A stretch of 64,000 nt of DNA from Apus apus (taxonomy: Eukaryota; Chordata; Aves; Apodiformes; Apodidae): the NCBI RefSeq assembly GCF_020740795.1, contig NC_067283.1, positions 58,249,966 to 58,313,965 of the forward strand, written 5' to 3'. Made by a program: the position numbers and the translations under genes. This document shows positions 46,976 through 58,852 of this stretch, one piece after another. The notes under the pieces are model-generated. The model was not told where the DNA came from and did no database searches. It was given only the letters and a program-made list of their open reading frames with translations. The first letter of the stretch is position 1; each line of letters opens with the position of its first letter.

Positions 46976-49748
46976 GGCTTAGAAGAATTTTGGCATAATT
47001 CTGCTATCACCTGCTAGTATTTTAAAATATTAAAATGAATAATCCAAATTCACATTTCTACATGATCTTCCACTAACATTACTTCAGGACTAGGTTGGGA
47101 ATGAGGACAATTCAAAAAAATATTAGCACAGGGGACATTTTTGCTCACTGTCTATTTAGTGATAAAAGAAACAACAGCACTATGCCTATATTTTGAACGT
47201 TAGAAAAAAATAACAAATAATTCTATTGTAAGCTTTTGGGGTGGGTCAATGGCTGCATTTGGTCTTTGTGTTCACATACTACCACATCTACTGCTGGGAT
47301 GTTAAAATGCTTTTAATTTTAATAACAGAACATGTAAAAATAATGTTTTATTATGACCAGTGAAATTAAAATTCACTGATTCAAAGATTGTGTAACTTGA
47401 GCGCTTGGTGAGTGGACCTGAGATATTGCACTTAATGCTTTCTATTTGGTTAAGTATCTACCTTACCGGTATGATGAATTAGTTCTTACAAACCTATTAG
47501 GAAACATAAATATACAGTGTGCTTTACATAGATTCTACTTAATTTAATTATTCAGATATTTGTTCTTTTAAATGTGTATTCTCTACATGTATTTATTTAA
47601 ATGCCTTTGAATGCCTCAAAACCAGACTTATTCTAGAAGAACCTGTGAACTAGATAGCTGTCAGGAAGATAAAGAAATGCAATGACTTTCCACAGATCAG
47701 CCAGAGCGCATACACCTAGTAGAGTTAGGAAGCAGTTCTCAGTTTTATAGTCACTTTAATTACAACACTAATTTTACTAGCTTTGTAATGAAGCACCTGA
47801 CAGGGTACATAAAAACCCTGCTGAAAACCACTGGAGTCCCACATGAGCCTCATATGGCTACATGGAGAATGGAAATTCCTGCAGCATTTCTTTAACCATT
47901 TGCATCTGTTGACACAGTATTTGTCCATATGGTTTTAACAGTGACTGCTCCAAAGCAAATACTGATTTAAGGATAATTGCTTAGAATATTCTTTCGACTG
48001 AAGTCAGCAATAAAATAGGCACACCAAAGAGAAATGTGACATCTAGTACATGTAAGTTTTCTACTGTACAATCTGGACAACTTCTGTAGTCCAGGGTGGA
48101 CTTTTCTTGTTTGGTCCAGTTTTTGTTTGTTTTGGTTTTTACTGGGGGGTTGGGTGGGAGGGAGGGTTGCCTAGGTTGTTTGGGGTGTTTTTTAGTTAAA
48201 AAGAAGCTTTGCATGTTTTTAGACAAAGTAAAGTTTTGCTTCTCTTTTGGAAAGCGGTGCAGCTGGTTATCTCGTGCATTCCATCAGGACAGTATGGCAC
48301 CTGTCCATGCAGAAATTGTCACTCAGCAGGATGACCTCCCACTGCCCCCCCTTGAATATGGAGCTGCACCCCACACTTCACAACCAGATCAGTGATTCAA
48401 GATTAAACTATGAGAAACAGCATGTGGGCTGCATTAAGGGAAAAGCACTCAAAATATGTTCCCTTCTATGCATATTAAGAGCAGGCCCCACTCTTCTGGC
48501 ATGTTCACCAGTGTGCTCCGCATTTGGGCAAAGTTTGACTGTGCTTGTTTCTCAGAATTACAGCTTTCTATAATTGTACAGCTTTGAAGAGTGAGCCTGG
48601 GTAGAATCAAGATATAATAAACCTGTGGCGAAAATTTGAAAATGAATTAAGGCATAAGACTATGTTGGCAAACATACAAATGCCACAAAGGTAGCAACAG
48701 CATGTTTGTCACCAGTACAGGACTTCTTTGAGCTGTTTAGAAAGGTAAAGCTAAATTCTGGAACTGAGACACAAGACCTGTGCTGTTTGTAAAAGCCTGA
48801 AGTAATACCATCCTTCTGCTCTTCAATAAAAATCGCACTGTATATGAAGGAATGTTTCTATATTGCATAAGGATATCGTTGTGCTTGCAGAGTGCTCCTC
48901 TGTCTTGCACAAAGTCAAATGACATGCAAGGAGGTAGCAACTTCTAAACTCTTCCACTCTTTTTTTTTTTTTTTTAATGGAAATAATATATATTGTTCTT
49001 CTGCCAAACCTTTAAGTTCTGTGGTTTACCTATGTCGTATGTTATGGTTTGAATTATATTTTTTTTAAGTTTTTGGAGCATGCAAGGAAAATTCTAAAAA
49101 ATACATAGGGTTTGTCAATAAGCTGAATCCAGCCTTCATTATTCTGTCATCCATGGCACAATGAACAATGTTCTTATTGCTTTAACTCATGCACTTGCAA
49201 CACAGTTTCTATTAACTCCTGCTGTAGCCCTGGAGAGTCTCCACCTGCCCAACACAGTTAAATGCAGCTTACCTAATCCCAGATCGATCAATGCTTGCTG
49301 TGACAGAAAGAGAAATCTCTTTGCTACCTCATTGCAGGTGGATGTGTAAATAAATACATATTTTTATCTTTATCTCTATTAATCTATTAAGTATACACAG
49401 GACTTTTTGTATATGTGCATATATAGATTAAAACATGTATATACACACACACATAAATAATTGCTTGCATGTTTATATAATTTTTTTTTTTTTCATTTTC
49501 CCTTTCAAAATGCCAAGAAAATATTTCTCATTTCCAGGAAAGCAGGTTCTGACTTTTCCTAACAGAATTGCTAGCCCTTTTATGTTCCATCCCAAGAGTT
49601 TGTTACACAGTTCCCAAGTTCTCTTTGGTTGGGTTGTAGTGGTCCTTTGTTAATGCCATAGCCTATGACCTCTGATCTCTTGGTAAAAATTCAGGCAACC
49701 ATTGCTCTCCAAGTTCTCTGCAAATGGCACTACCAAGTTTCTTTTGCC

Positions 49749-50087
49749 CTATACGTCCTTCACTGCTGGCACAGAAGGAAGATAATGCAATGTTGGATTT
49801 GTGTGAGTGACAGATGTTTGCCCTGCGTCAAGCCCAGGTTTTACAGTAAAGCTAGCAACTGAGGACACCGATGCACTCCTGGTGCCCTGTTTTGTTTGAG
49901 TGTTTGCTCTCCCATAAGGGTACATCTTCCGCTCTAAGTTTAAAGACTGTGTTTGTGAATTACTTCCATCGGCCTTTCCTTCCAGGAAATAGGTCAACAT
50001 TTCACCTTTTCCCTTTACGCTGACTTTACCCCTGCATACAAATTCGTAACTGCACCTTTTTAATATCCGCTGAACTTCTTCTGTCAC
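49749..50087 (-). CDS. ADCY1: ADCY1 last coding exon (C2 domain end and C-terminal tail)
   Basis: 112 codons and a stop, entered in phase 0 after acceptor TCTGTCTCCAG; the first codon is GTG (Val). It encodes the end of the second cyclase domain (VTEEVQRILKRCSYEF, then VCRGKVSVKGKGEMLTYFLE, the conserved last strand) and the divergent C-terminal tail, which in ADCY1 includes SLNLERKMYPYGRA (about residue 45-60 of this exon), then a Ser/Thr/Pro-rich end LHYLPSVPAVKDV. Tail motifs such as LxLxRKMxPxGRA and LPS near the end match ADCY1 rather than ADCY8 or ADCY3. ADCY1 is a plasma-membrane adenylyl cyclase stimulated by calcium-calmodulin and important in neurons. Confidence 0.94.
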   Translation of the reverse strand: MTEEVQRILKRCSYEFVCRGKVSVKGKGEMLTYFLEGKADGSNSQTQSLNLERKMYPYGRANTQTKQGTRSASVSSVASFTVKPGLDAGQTSVTHTNPTLHYLPSVPAVKDV

Positions 50088-50809
50088 CTGGAGACAGAAA
50101 AGACAAGACTATTAGTTTTTCCTGTTCATATAATATCAATCCTATAACTGCCCACCATTCCCCATTTTATTTCTCTGTCTTGAAATAGGCATAAGGTAGA
50201 ATGAACTAGCACCTAATGCTGCTCTCAGGCGCATGTAAAATTTTCTTAAGGAATTGAAAGTCACTGACCAAGCTGGAGTCTGAGAAGGAAAACTTCTGGT
50301 CTTGAGCTGAATCATTACACAGTCAGATTAAGCTCTGCCCAACAGAAATGTGCAACCAAATTGTCCTCTGTTGTAAGATGGATCAGGTCCAGTGATGTTA
50401 ATTTACTCCAGAAGAACTTTTGCTCCCTGGAGACTAGACAGGTATTTTTGGACATAGATCCTTTCCATTATCCTTATTCAGGCAAAATTCCTACAGCATG
50501 AGGACTGGTTCATGCAGTGTTGGCAGTCTAAGGCTTGCCTCCAACTTTGTGCAACATAGCAGAGAAGTCTGTTTCTTCTGATGGGAAATTATCTATTTAA
50601 GGATTTTGTTGCCTTTGAGTTGTGAAGAGTATATAATGGAAAACAACTATACCTTTGATGATTGAATCATCTGGAGAATGCGACCCTTTCCATAAGGGTG
50701 ACATTCTTACCACAAGATCAAATGAGGCTTCTAAATTGTCTTGAAAATGTAACCACATATCAAACAGGACATATGTAAAATTCACAAAATTGCCTCAGAA
50801 TGCACCCAC
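50088..50809 (-). other. ADCY1: ADCY1 intron (last)
   Basis: Phase 0 intron of about 0.7 kb between donor CAG|GTGGGT and acceptor CTCCAG. No repeat or exon inside. Confidence 0.8.
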
Positions 50810-50934
50810 CTGAATTTTCCCCTGCACTCCAGTACTATCCATTCGACTGGCAACATTTACAGTGTTCCCCCAGATATCATACTGTGGTCTTCTGGCTCCA
50901 ATGACTCCAGCCACTACCGGCCCAACATTAATAC
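50810..50934 (-). CDS. ADCY1: ADCY1 coding exon, C2 catalytic core
   Basis: 125 bases: two bases finishing a split Gly codon and 41 codons. Acceptor AATTTTAG, donor CAG|GTGGGT. It encodes [19 protein letters not shown], then [18 protein letters not shown] and GKIQ. In class III cyclases the Asp of YDIWG helps recognise adenine and the Asn and Arg of NVASR contact ATP and stabilise the transition state; all are present, so the C2 half-site looks functional. Confidence 0.95.
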
Positions 50935-52483
50935 CTAAAATTAAAGCAATTACTTTGGTTTCAAACACTACAGCGTACTATGCAAGGGAAATACGAAACC
51001 TGCAAAACAGACCAAATTTCTTAGAACTTTTCTGGTCATAGGACATAATATATGTTAAATTAATGCCAACTGGACTTCTGTCCAAAATAAAGACATTCAC
51101 AGAGATACCATATTGGAAATCAAATAAGACAGGCAACATATAAATTTGGCTCATCTGTGGATTTTATTTTTTGTTTGTTTTAAGAAAAGAAGACAAGCAG
51201 TGGTTACACTGAGTTTGGCTGTAGAATAATTCAGGACAAACTGTTAAAGATCATTGTTTGCTGTGACATCCACTGTGGCTGCTTATAGAAAGCCTTTTAA
51301 TGAAGGTTTTCCAATGGAACAGAAGTAGTGGCTTGGAAGACACAAAGAATGGGATAAGGGAAGCATGTCAAATTTGTTGTCAATATGAGAAAACTCAGAT
51401 CACAGAGACACTGGAAGAAGACAAGAGTGTGTGAAAATGGCTCAAGCATCTGTTTTTGGGAAACCACAGGGATCAGTTCTACATTTCTGACTCATTTTGA
51501 CACCTTTTTTGGAAAATAAAATAGGATGTTCCTTCTGAGTGCCCTGGAGAGCTGCTTATGCTAAACTCTGCATGAAGTTCCATGCAAGTGCATTCCCAGG
51601 TAAGTTATGCAGAAGAATGGGGGTTAGATAATTGTCTTCTGTCCCTCTGTGAACCCGGAAAGACCAGCTATAACAGAGTTCAAAGACAATTTAGGATTTA
51701 TAATTATTAGGATGTACAGAAGGGCAAGGATATATAACACTCCTATTGCTACCCTTTGATGTCTTTGGTCTTTCTCAATCTTCCACTGCTAGCAACCTCA
51801 CTTTTCCCCTTGTCCAGCCCAATCTCAAATACAGCCATGGAAATATAAAGAAGCTGGATAAAACTGTGTGTTAAAATACACAATGAAATGAGAACAGCAG
51901 TGGAAGTACCATTGGAGATGAGCAGGATTCAGGGAGAACTTGATCTCTTAGAAGGCTGGGAGAAAGGACTCTGAGAGGTGAGGCACGTCATAACATGTAA
52001 ATGATTGCATTTGTGTTGTGAAGACCAAAGGATCTGGTATGTTGGAGAAAACAGGAGTGGTTGAGGTGATTTGGCATCTGTGGACAAAACGCTCCCATCA
52101 CACTTTTAATGCCAACAAAGCTTTTGCTGATGCAACTTAATAGATAAGTACAGTTGGATCTAGTTTTCAGCAGTTTAGCAATGATAAGCAGTGTAAGCCA
52201 CAAGACTGGCTACACTAATAATATTGTATAAAATTATTGGTGCAGTTTCCTTTTAGGGGTGCATAGATTAAATAAACACACTGGAAATGGACACAGATGT
52301 AATTCCTTAATACTGATGTTCACCATCCAGCCTGCTGACCTTCTCCATGGATGTGACTCTCCCACTAAAGGAGGCTTTTCAGTTTTAATCATGAGTGCAG
52401 GACAGGTAATCCTTTGCAGACAGCACAAAGAAAGTCAACAAACAATATTCTGCTTGTGTGGTAATTATAGAAACGTGACTTAC
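50935..52483 (-). other. ADCY1: ADCY1 intron
   Basis: Phase 1 intron of about 1.5 kb, donor GTTG|GTAAGT, acceptor TTTTAG. No repeat family was recognised. Confidence 0.8.
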
Positions 52484-52598
52484 CAACTCGTAGGACAAAG
52501 TCATTGTAAGACTGATAGTTGATTTCATCAAGAACGTCAAACATCTCTATTGCAAAATCTGCCAGTGTACTCAGATGGGAAGAAATTGATTTTTTAGC
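52484..52598 (-). CDS. ADCY1: ADCY1 coding exon, C2 domain
   Basis: 115 bases, phase 0 in, phase 1 out. It encodes AKKSISSHLSTLADFAIEMF and DVLDEINYQSYNDFVLRV plus the first base of the split Gly. The block is nearly invariant among vertebrate ADCY1 proteins as I remember them. Acceptor GTTTCTAG, donor GTTG|GTAAGT. Confidence 0.95.
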
Positions 52599-55500
52599 CT
52601 AGAAACAAAATAGTATTGCACATTAGCTTTGTATGGTACTGAGATGCAGGTAAAATATCAAAGTGAAAAACAATGGAAAGCTCAAACTGGAAAGCTCAGA
52701 AAAAGAATCTAACCTGTTTTGCTTTTTGTGAAAAGAAACTTTTGATGGTGGCTACAGCACAGTTCTCAAGTACTGAATTGTTGTGGTTTTTTTTAAATTC
52801 TTCTCTCTCTCTCTCTCTTTTTGATTTCTGGGAAGAATGGAAAGCAAAGTTCCCATGGTAAAGTGGTTGCTAGAGAGCTGCAGATGTTTGTTGTGAGCAT
52901 GGCAGGGAATATAACCTGCTTTCTTACAAAACTGCTTTGCCTGATTATTTATAACTATGGTTTCTGCCCTCTTCTCCCTTTGGGGTTTTTGCTAGCTCTC
53001 AGCTCCATGGGGTGCATGCTGTTCCCATTGACATCATTCCTGTTAAGTTTAATCCTGTGAAATGTAGAAAACCCCTATTTTCTTTCCTTTCTGGGCAAGC
53101 TGAACTGAGTTGTTATAAAACATATCTAAATGAACTAAAGCAAAAGAATCAGAAGACATCAAATTAAATACTAAAGTATCAACTTGTAAAAAACCCCCCA
53201 AATATAAGAAAGTAATTTTTGCAACATTAGTCTAATTAAACTGCAGAACTCATTTTCAGAGGATATTGTGCATTCCAAAAGTTAACTAGATTGAAACATA
53301 ATTACTCAAACTCATGGCAGAAACATTTGCTACGAAGTAGTAAAAAGATGTTATCTGTAGCTCTAGAATTTCTTAAGCAGCATACAGTTATCAAGTGGAA
53401 AAGTGAGGTTTGTATGTTTGTCCTGTAATTCATGCTTCAGGATCTACCACTGGCTTAAGATAGGTTACTAGAAGAGACCTGACTCAGTATGTTTACTCTT
53501 CTGCTGTGTTCTTATTTGAATAATAAATATGAATTCTTGAACAGATTTGCCAGGTGAAAGTGGGCTAAAGGTAGGATATGTCGAAAGAAATGCAGGGTCA
53601 GTGGCAGTGTAGCTTCAGTAGGGTGTTGCACAACAGGGCTGTGGCAGCTGGTATGAGATGAGAGCTTTTGGGTTTTTTTCACTGTGAGATTGTACAAATG
53701 GAGTACTTGACAGTGGCTGAAAAAACTGACAAACAAGTTGGTATTAGCTTTATTTGGCTCAGTTTGATAGGGTTCCTTCATGTGGCTGGGAAACTTATAA
53801 TAACAGAGCAAAGTGCTAACAAAAATTCATGAAAGCACCCTTGGGCCAGTCCCAATTTTTAGGGAGGAAATTTCATTTACCTGCCTGGGTCTGTGGCATT
53901 CTGCTTCTTGCAATGTCAACTAGCTCTTCTCTCTTCCAGGCTCACCAAATCAAAGAAAGAACATGAATTAAGTCTAAAGAGCTGATGGCAATACTTCCAA
54001 CAGAGAAGGAAGGCAATGCCTTGATTTGGTTCACAGCCTGGATCCACCAGAGGAAAGTCTGCAGGAGGGAGAAGTGTATAGTTTTATTTAATCCTCTAAT
54101 CTTTTTTATATTCAGTATCCTTAAATTTCTTTGCTGCCCCATGAATGCTTTGATTTCCTGCAATGCCCACCAGGGTTGGGGGAGAGAGGACTGGTGACAA
54201 ATACTGCATTCAGTATTTGCTGCAGGTGACAGATGCCTCTCAAAAGGATTACTGGCAAACTCTTTTGAATGTGTACTGAAGAACATCACAAAGTTAGGAC
54301 CCTAGAGGAATTGAGTTGCTTGTGAAATTACAGACGTAATTTCAAAGGACTTCACACACACAATGTATTTGTATTGTGCAAAAGATTTACAAAGAGCTTG
54401 GTTTGCGTGCTGCCCTGATGGTGTAATTGCCAAGCAATTATTTATTTAAACTGCAGAGGAGTAGCTACTAGAAGGACTGTGCATGGCATTACAGCAAAAC
54501 CGCTCTGACACAGGCAATGAGCATTTACTATTGTTACCTTCTAAAGTCAAGCTGCAGAAACGATAGTCGCGTAAAATACGGGATCGAAATATTTAACGTC
54601 ATCAGCGTACTAGGTTCCTATGTTTGTAAATATCCTCAGTTAAGAGCGCAGTTAATTCCATCCACTGCTTTGTGCTCCTGTCCAAATCCTAGTACAAAAT
54701 TGGTGGCTCACAATCAGAGGCTGTGCCAGATTTTCTAATCAAGCTGCAGTGTCTCTGGTAGAGGGGAGACCAGAAGCACTTGAGACTCTTACAGCTCCCC
54801 ATAGGGAGCTCCATAGGGCAGCCCAGGGACTGTGTGACAACTAGCAGTGATTATCTACACATGGACCACCTGACTTCTAATACATAGCTGCATGATGAAG
54901 TCCTAGTTAGAAACTGCCAAAAGGATGAGAATTATTATATATTTGTTTGCATCATGGGAACAGTGGGAAGAGATCACAGAAGAGCTGAAATTCAAAGTTA
55001 AAAATATTGGCTGTTTCACACAAGATATTTAGGTTTTCTGTAATATAGAACGTTAAATAAGTTCTACCTGTACAGAAAAGATCAACATTTGCCCCACGGT
55101 TTCAGAGAAAGGCAGAGTCCTATACAAGACTATCTGCAGTGATTTAAAATGCATTGCTATCATAGGCTCAGAGCTGTATTATCTTCAGTACTGGACTAAC
55201 TCAGCTGACTCTTCAGTTGACAACTATAAAACGCAAGAGCTAAACATGTTTAGGTTTTGGAACATATGCTGCCAAAGTTACCCAATAGCACACTTGTTTT
55301 CAGGATTATAGTTCAAAGAGCATTTATAGCAGACACACAAGTATGCTGTTGGCTGTTTGCCTGAGATCATACCAAACAAAATTCAAAGGATCGATCTTTT
55401 TACCTGTCTCAGGACCCAGAGGGCAAACATTTCAGTATAAATAGAGTTTTAAAAATATATTTTTGTAATGTGTAGATTTCTAGGAATGATACAAAGAAAA

Positions 55501-55723
55501 GCATCAATTGTACACACCCTGCAGACCAGAAAATTAGTTGTGTGCGAAATACTCCAACATCATTCTAACAGTTGATTTCAATGTGGCTTTATTTTTTATT
55601 TAACAAGGATAATTGTTGCTAGAAGTTAACTGGCCATCTTCTAGCCTTTTTACTTTTGGCCTCTAATTTGGTGTCATTTTGCCATGCTAAATCATATGTA
55701 TGAGTATAGCTCTAGAACATATC
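52599..55723 (-). other. ADCY1: ADCY1 intron, part right of exon 52484-52598
   Basis: First 3.1 kb of a 5.6 kb intron (52599-58220). Contains a (TC)n run at about 52802-52818 and a local cluster of CpG dinucleotides near 54560-54606. No exon was recognised; frames up to 115 codons on the minus strand (53942-54289) show no domain. Confidence 0.7.
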
Positions 55724-57588
55724 ATAGAATCATAGAATCATAGAATCGTAGAATCCTAGGGGTTGGAAGGGACCTCGAAAGATCATCTAGTCCAACCCCC
55801 CCGCCAGAGCAGGGTCACCTAGAGTACATCACACAGGAAGGCGTCCAGGCGGGTCTTGAATGTCCCCAGAGAAGGAGATTCCATAACCTCTCTGGGCAGC
55901 CTGTTCCAGTGCTCTGTCACTCTCACAGTAAAAATTTTTTTTCTGATATTGACCTTAAACCTCCTATGCTCCAATTTGTATCCATTACTCCTTGTCCTAT
56001 CACTGGTCATCACTGAAAAAAGCTTAACTCCATCTTCTTGACACTCACCCTTTACGTATTTGTAAACATTGATGAGGTCACCCCTCAGTCTCCTTTTCTC
56101 CAAACTAAAGAGACCCAGCTCCCTCAGCCTTTCCTCATAAGGGAGATGTTCCACTCCCTTCATCATCTTTGTGGCTCTGCGCTGGACTCTTTCAAGCACT
56201 TCCCTGTCCTTCTTGAACTGAGGGGCCCAGAACTGGACACAATACTCCAGATGCGGCCTCACGAATGCAGAATAGAGGCGGGGGAGAACCTCTCTTGACC
56301 TACTAACCACACCCTTTCTAATGCACCCCAGGATGCCATTGGCCTTCTTAGCCACAAGGGCACACTGCTGGCTCATGGTCATCCTCCTGTCTACCAGGAC
56401 CCCCAGGTCCCTTTCACCTACACTGCTCTCAAGCAGGTCAGCCCCCAGCCTGTACTGGTGCATGACATTTTTCTTCCCCAAATGCAAAACTCTACACTTG
56501 CCCTTGTTGAACTTCATCAGGTTTTTCCCCGCCCAAGTCTCCAGCCTGTCTAAGTCCCTCTGAATGGCAGCACAGCCTTCTGGTGTGTCAGCCACTCCTC
56601 CCAGCTTGGTGTCATCAGCAAACTTGCTGAGGGTACATTCTGTACCCTCATCCAGGTCGTTGATGAAGATGTTGAACAACACCGGTCCCAGTACCGACCC
56701 CTGAGGGACTCCACTAGTCACAGGCCTCCAACTAGATTCTTCCCCATTGACTACAACTCTCTGACTTCTTCCTTTCAACCAGTTCTTGATCCACCTCACT
56801 GCCTGATCATCAAACCCATACTTGATCAACTTATCTACAAGGATGCTGTGGGAGACAGTGTCAAATGCTTTACTGAAATCAAGACAGACCACATCTACTG
56901 CTCTACCATCATCTATCCACCTAGTAATTTCCTCATAGAAGGCTATGAGGTTAGTCAAACATGACTTACCCTTGGTAAAACCATGTTGACTGCTCTTGAT
57001 GACCCCCATGTCCTTGATATGCCTAGAGATAGTGCCAAGGACAAGTTGTTCCATCACCTTTCCAGGGATGGAGGTGAGGCTGACCGGTCTATAGTTACCC
57101 GGGTCCTCCTTCTTGCCCTTCTTGTAGACTGGAGTGACATTTGCTATCCTCCAGTCCTCAGGCACCTCTCCTGTTACCCATGACTTACCGAAGATGATGG
57201 AGAGTGGACTAGCAATGACCTCCGCCAGCTCCCTCAGCACCCTTGGATGCATTTCATCCGGACCCATCGATTTATGGATGTCCAGATTACGCAACTGATC
57301 CCTAACCCAATCCTCATCTACCTGGGCAAACTCCTCCTTTATCTTGACTTCTGCTGGGGCTATATGAAACTGGGGCTCCTGGGGAAAGCCTGCAGGAGTA
57401 AAGACAGAGGCAAAGAAGGCATTCAGCACCTCTGCCTTCTTTAAATCCTCTGTCACCAGGGCACCCGCCTCATTCAGCAGTGGGCCTATATTGCCTCTGG
57501 TATTAGTTTTGTTGGCCCCGTTGTCCACAGGGTTCTCTGCTTTTACAGATGCTACATGCAAATCTAGGAAATCTCTGCCCCGAGACAA
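55724..57588 (-). mobile_element. CR1 LINE with continuous ORF2 (589 codons)
   Basis: The plus strand begins with about four copies of the octamer ATCATAGA (55724-55757), the CR1 3' tail, then GGTTGGAAGGGACCTCGAAAG. The minus strand from 57588 to 55819 is one unbroken frame. It holds the full reverse transcriptase: [63 protein letters not shown], the active site FADDTKLGG, and the C-terminal [28 protein letters not shown] and ESPSLGTF blocks. The endonuclease is missing, so the copy is 5'-truncated, but the lack of stops makes it the youngest CR1 here. CR1-type motifs are clear from about codon 35; the first codons match less well, so the true 5' boundary may be near 57500. It lies in an ADCY1 intron, same strand as the gene. 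Confidence 0.93.
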
Positions 57589-58220
57589 AATCTTAAGGTG
57601 AGAAAGACATTTAGGAGTACTAATGAGGATACAGAGGAACAGATCCCCAGAACTAGCAGGTGTGAAATTACTTTGACTTTTTTTATTGCTGAGTAAATAA
57701 AGTGGTAAAAAGAATGCTAGCAGGAGAGAGAAAAACGAGATTATTTGGAGGGACCAGGGTAAAGTGCAGCAATATACCTAAAACTAAGTTCCTGTCCTCA
57801 ATGGTGTCTGAGAGAGGCTGCTTGTTTTGATTGTAGGTTGCACCTCAATTTCAATATAAAAAATGGAAAAACAGTCACATTTTAATATTCTTATGTCAGT
57901 TTTGCAGAAATTCATTACACCTAGAGTACTTCCCTGCATCTTACAAGGTCACGTAAGACACTGAGTTTAAAACACTACCACTCTGAGTAAGGAGATTATC
58001 AATTTGCAAAGAATCCAGAGCTGAAGACAATTAAATACTAAATGAAGCCACAAGAGCAACTGCTAGAATAGCAATTATTCTTTTCAAGCTACAGTTGCGC
58101 TTTGAATTTCAGATTTAAATTGTTGTGAAGAAGTAATACAAGTTATCTATAATCACACAGAGTTTGTTGTGTTTCTGATGTTCTTCCTCCATGAATGACT
58201 GTCATTTAAAATCTTCTTAC
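57589..58220 (-). other. ADCY1: ADCY1 intron, remainder
   Basis: Unclassified AT-rich sequence between the CR1 copy and the donor AAG|GTAAGA of the next exon. Nothing else recognised. Confidence 0.6.
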
Positions 58221-58319
58221 CTTAGTACCTGAAGTAGGTACAAGTCCCACAGCTGCCATATAGGTACTTCCGATTGTCTTGATTTTTTCTATATCCTTGT
58301 AATATTCTTTGTCCATGAG
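58221..58319 (-). CDS. ADCY1: ADCY1 coding exon, C2 domain (adenine-binding Lys)
   Basis: Thirty-three codons, phase 0 both ends: LMDKEYYKDIEKIKTIGSTY then MAAVGLVPTSGTK. The Lys of KIKTIG is the residue that contacts the adenine ring in the C2 half-site. Donor is AAG|GTAAGA. The acceptor is TTTTAAACAAAG, with a weak pyrimidine tract, but the phase and protein continuity leave little doubt. Confidence 0.94.
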
Positions 58320-58705
58320 CTTTGTTTAAAACATAAAACTGTTAAATATTACATAATATTTTAGACAAGCAACCATAGTTATCAGATACTATGTGCAAGT
58401 TGATTAAACCCTATTAGTTTTGGTAAACTAAGGCTTGACCACTTTGAGGTCATTGAAAAAACTACCATTAATTCACATCTAAATACTCTTCCTCTACTAG
58501 GGGAATCTGAGGTCAGATACACATGCCTAAAAATACAAACCAGGCACTTTGGAGAAGCCCAGTGGACACCAGCTACAATTAAATAGAAAGTTAACAGTAG
58601 TGCTTTATTAGGCAGTTCAAGATACACTGAGCTGCTACAGATAATCTCTGTTTATAGTAACTGGTAGAACTGAGATGTTCAAAAGACAAAGTGTTCAGAC
58701 CTTAC
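58320..58705 (-). other. ADCY1: ADCY1 intron (short)
   Basis: 386 bases, phase 0, donor GAG|GTAAGG, acceptor AAACAAAG. No repeat inside. Confidence 0.85.
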
Positions 58706-58852
58706 CTCATCAAAATCAGCAATAATTTCATTTAACAGGCGTAAACATTCCACTCCCATGTTATTGCCATCCAATTCGATGTAGAAATCATTGAAATTTG
58801 GGATGGAAGCAAACATCACTCCCACTTGTGAATATGACTGGTAATAAAGGTC
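58706..58852 (-). CDS. ADCY1: ADCY1 coding exon, C2 domain
   Basis: Forty-nine codons, phase 0 both ends. It encodes [20 protein letters not shown], then [20 protein letters not shown] and NEIIADFDE. This is the first beta-alpha-beta part of the class III cyclase fold in C2, where [10 protein letters not shown] takes the place of the metal-binding Asp segment of C1. Acceptor AAACTGCAG, donor GAG|GTAAGG. Confidence 0.95.

Larger units (their letters stand above)
39946..49748 (-). other. ADCY1: Probable long ADCY1 3' UTR
   Basis: After the ADCY1 stop there are about 9.8 kb without coding potential, with only one small CR1 relic and microsatellites, ending at paired AATAAA hexamers. Mammalian ADCY1 messages are known to have very long 3' UTRs, of the order of 9 kb. 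Size, position and scarcity of transposons fit. No splice or transcript evidence is available from sequence alone, so part of this may be intergenic. Frames listed on either strand (up to about 116 codons, e.g. 43537-43887) show no family likeness. Confidence 0.5.

Noticed and set aside
56983..57444. Plus-strand frames over the CR1 element
   Set aside because: They are antisense to the CR1 reverse transcriptase frame.
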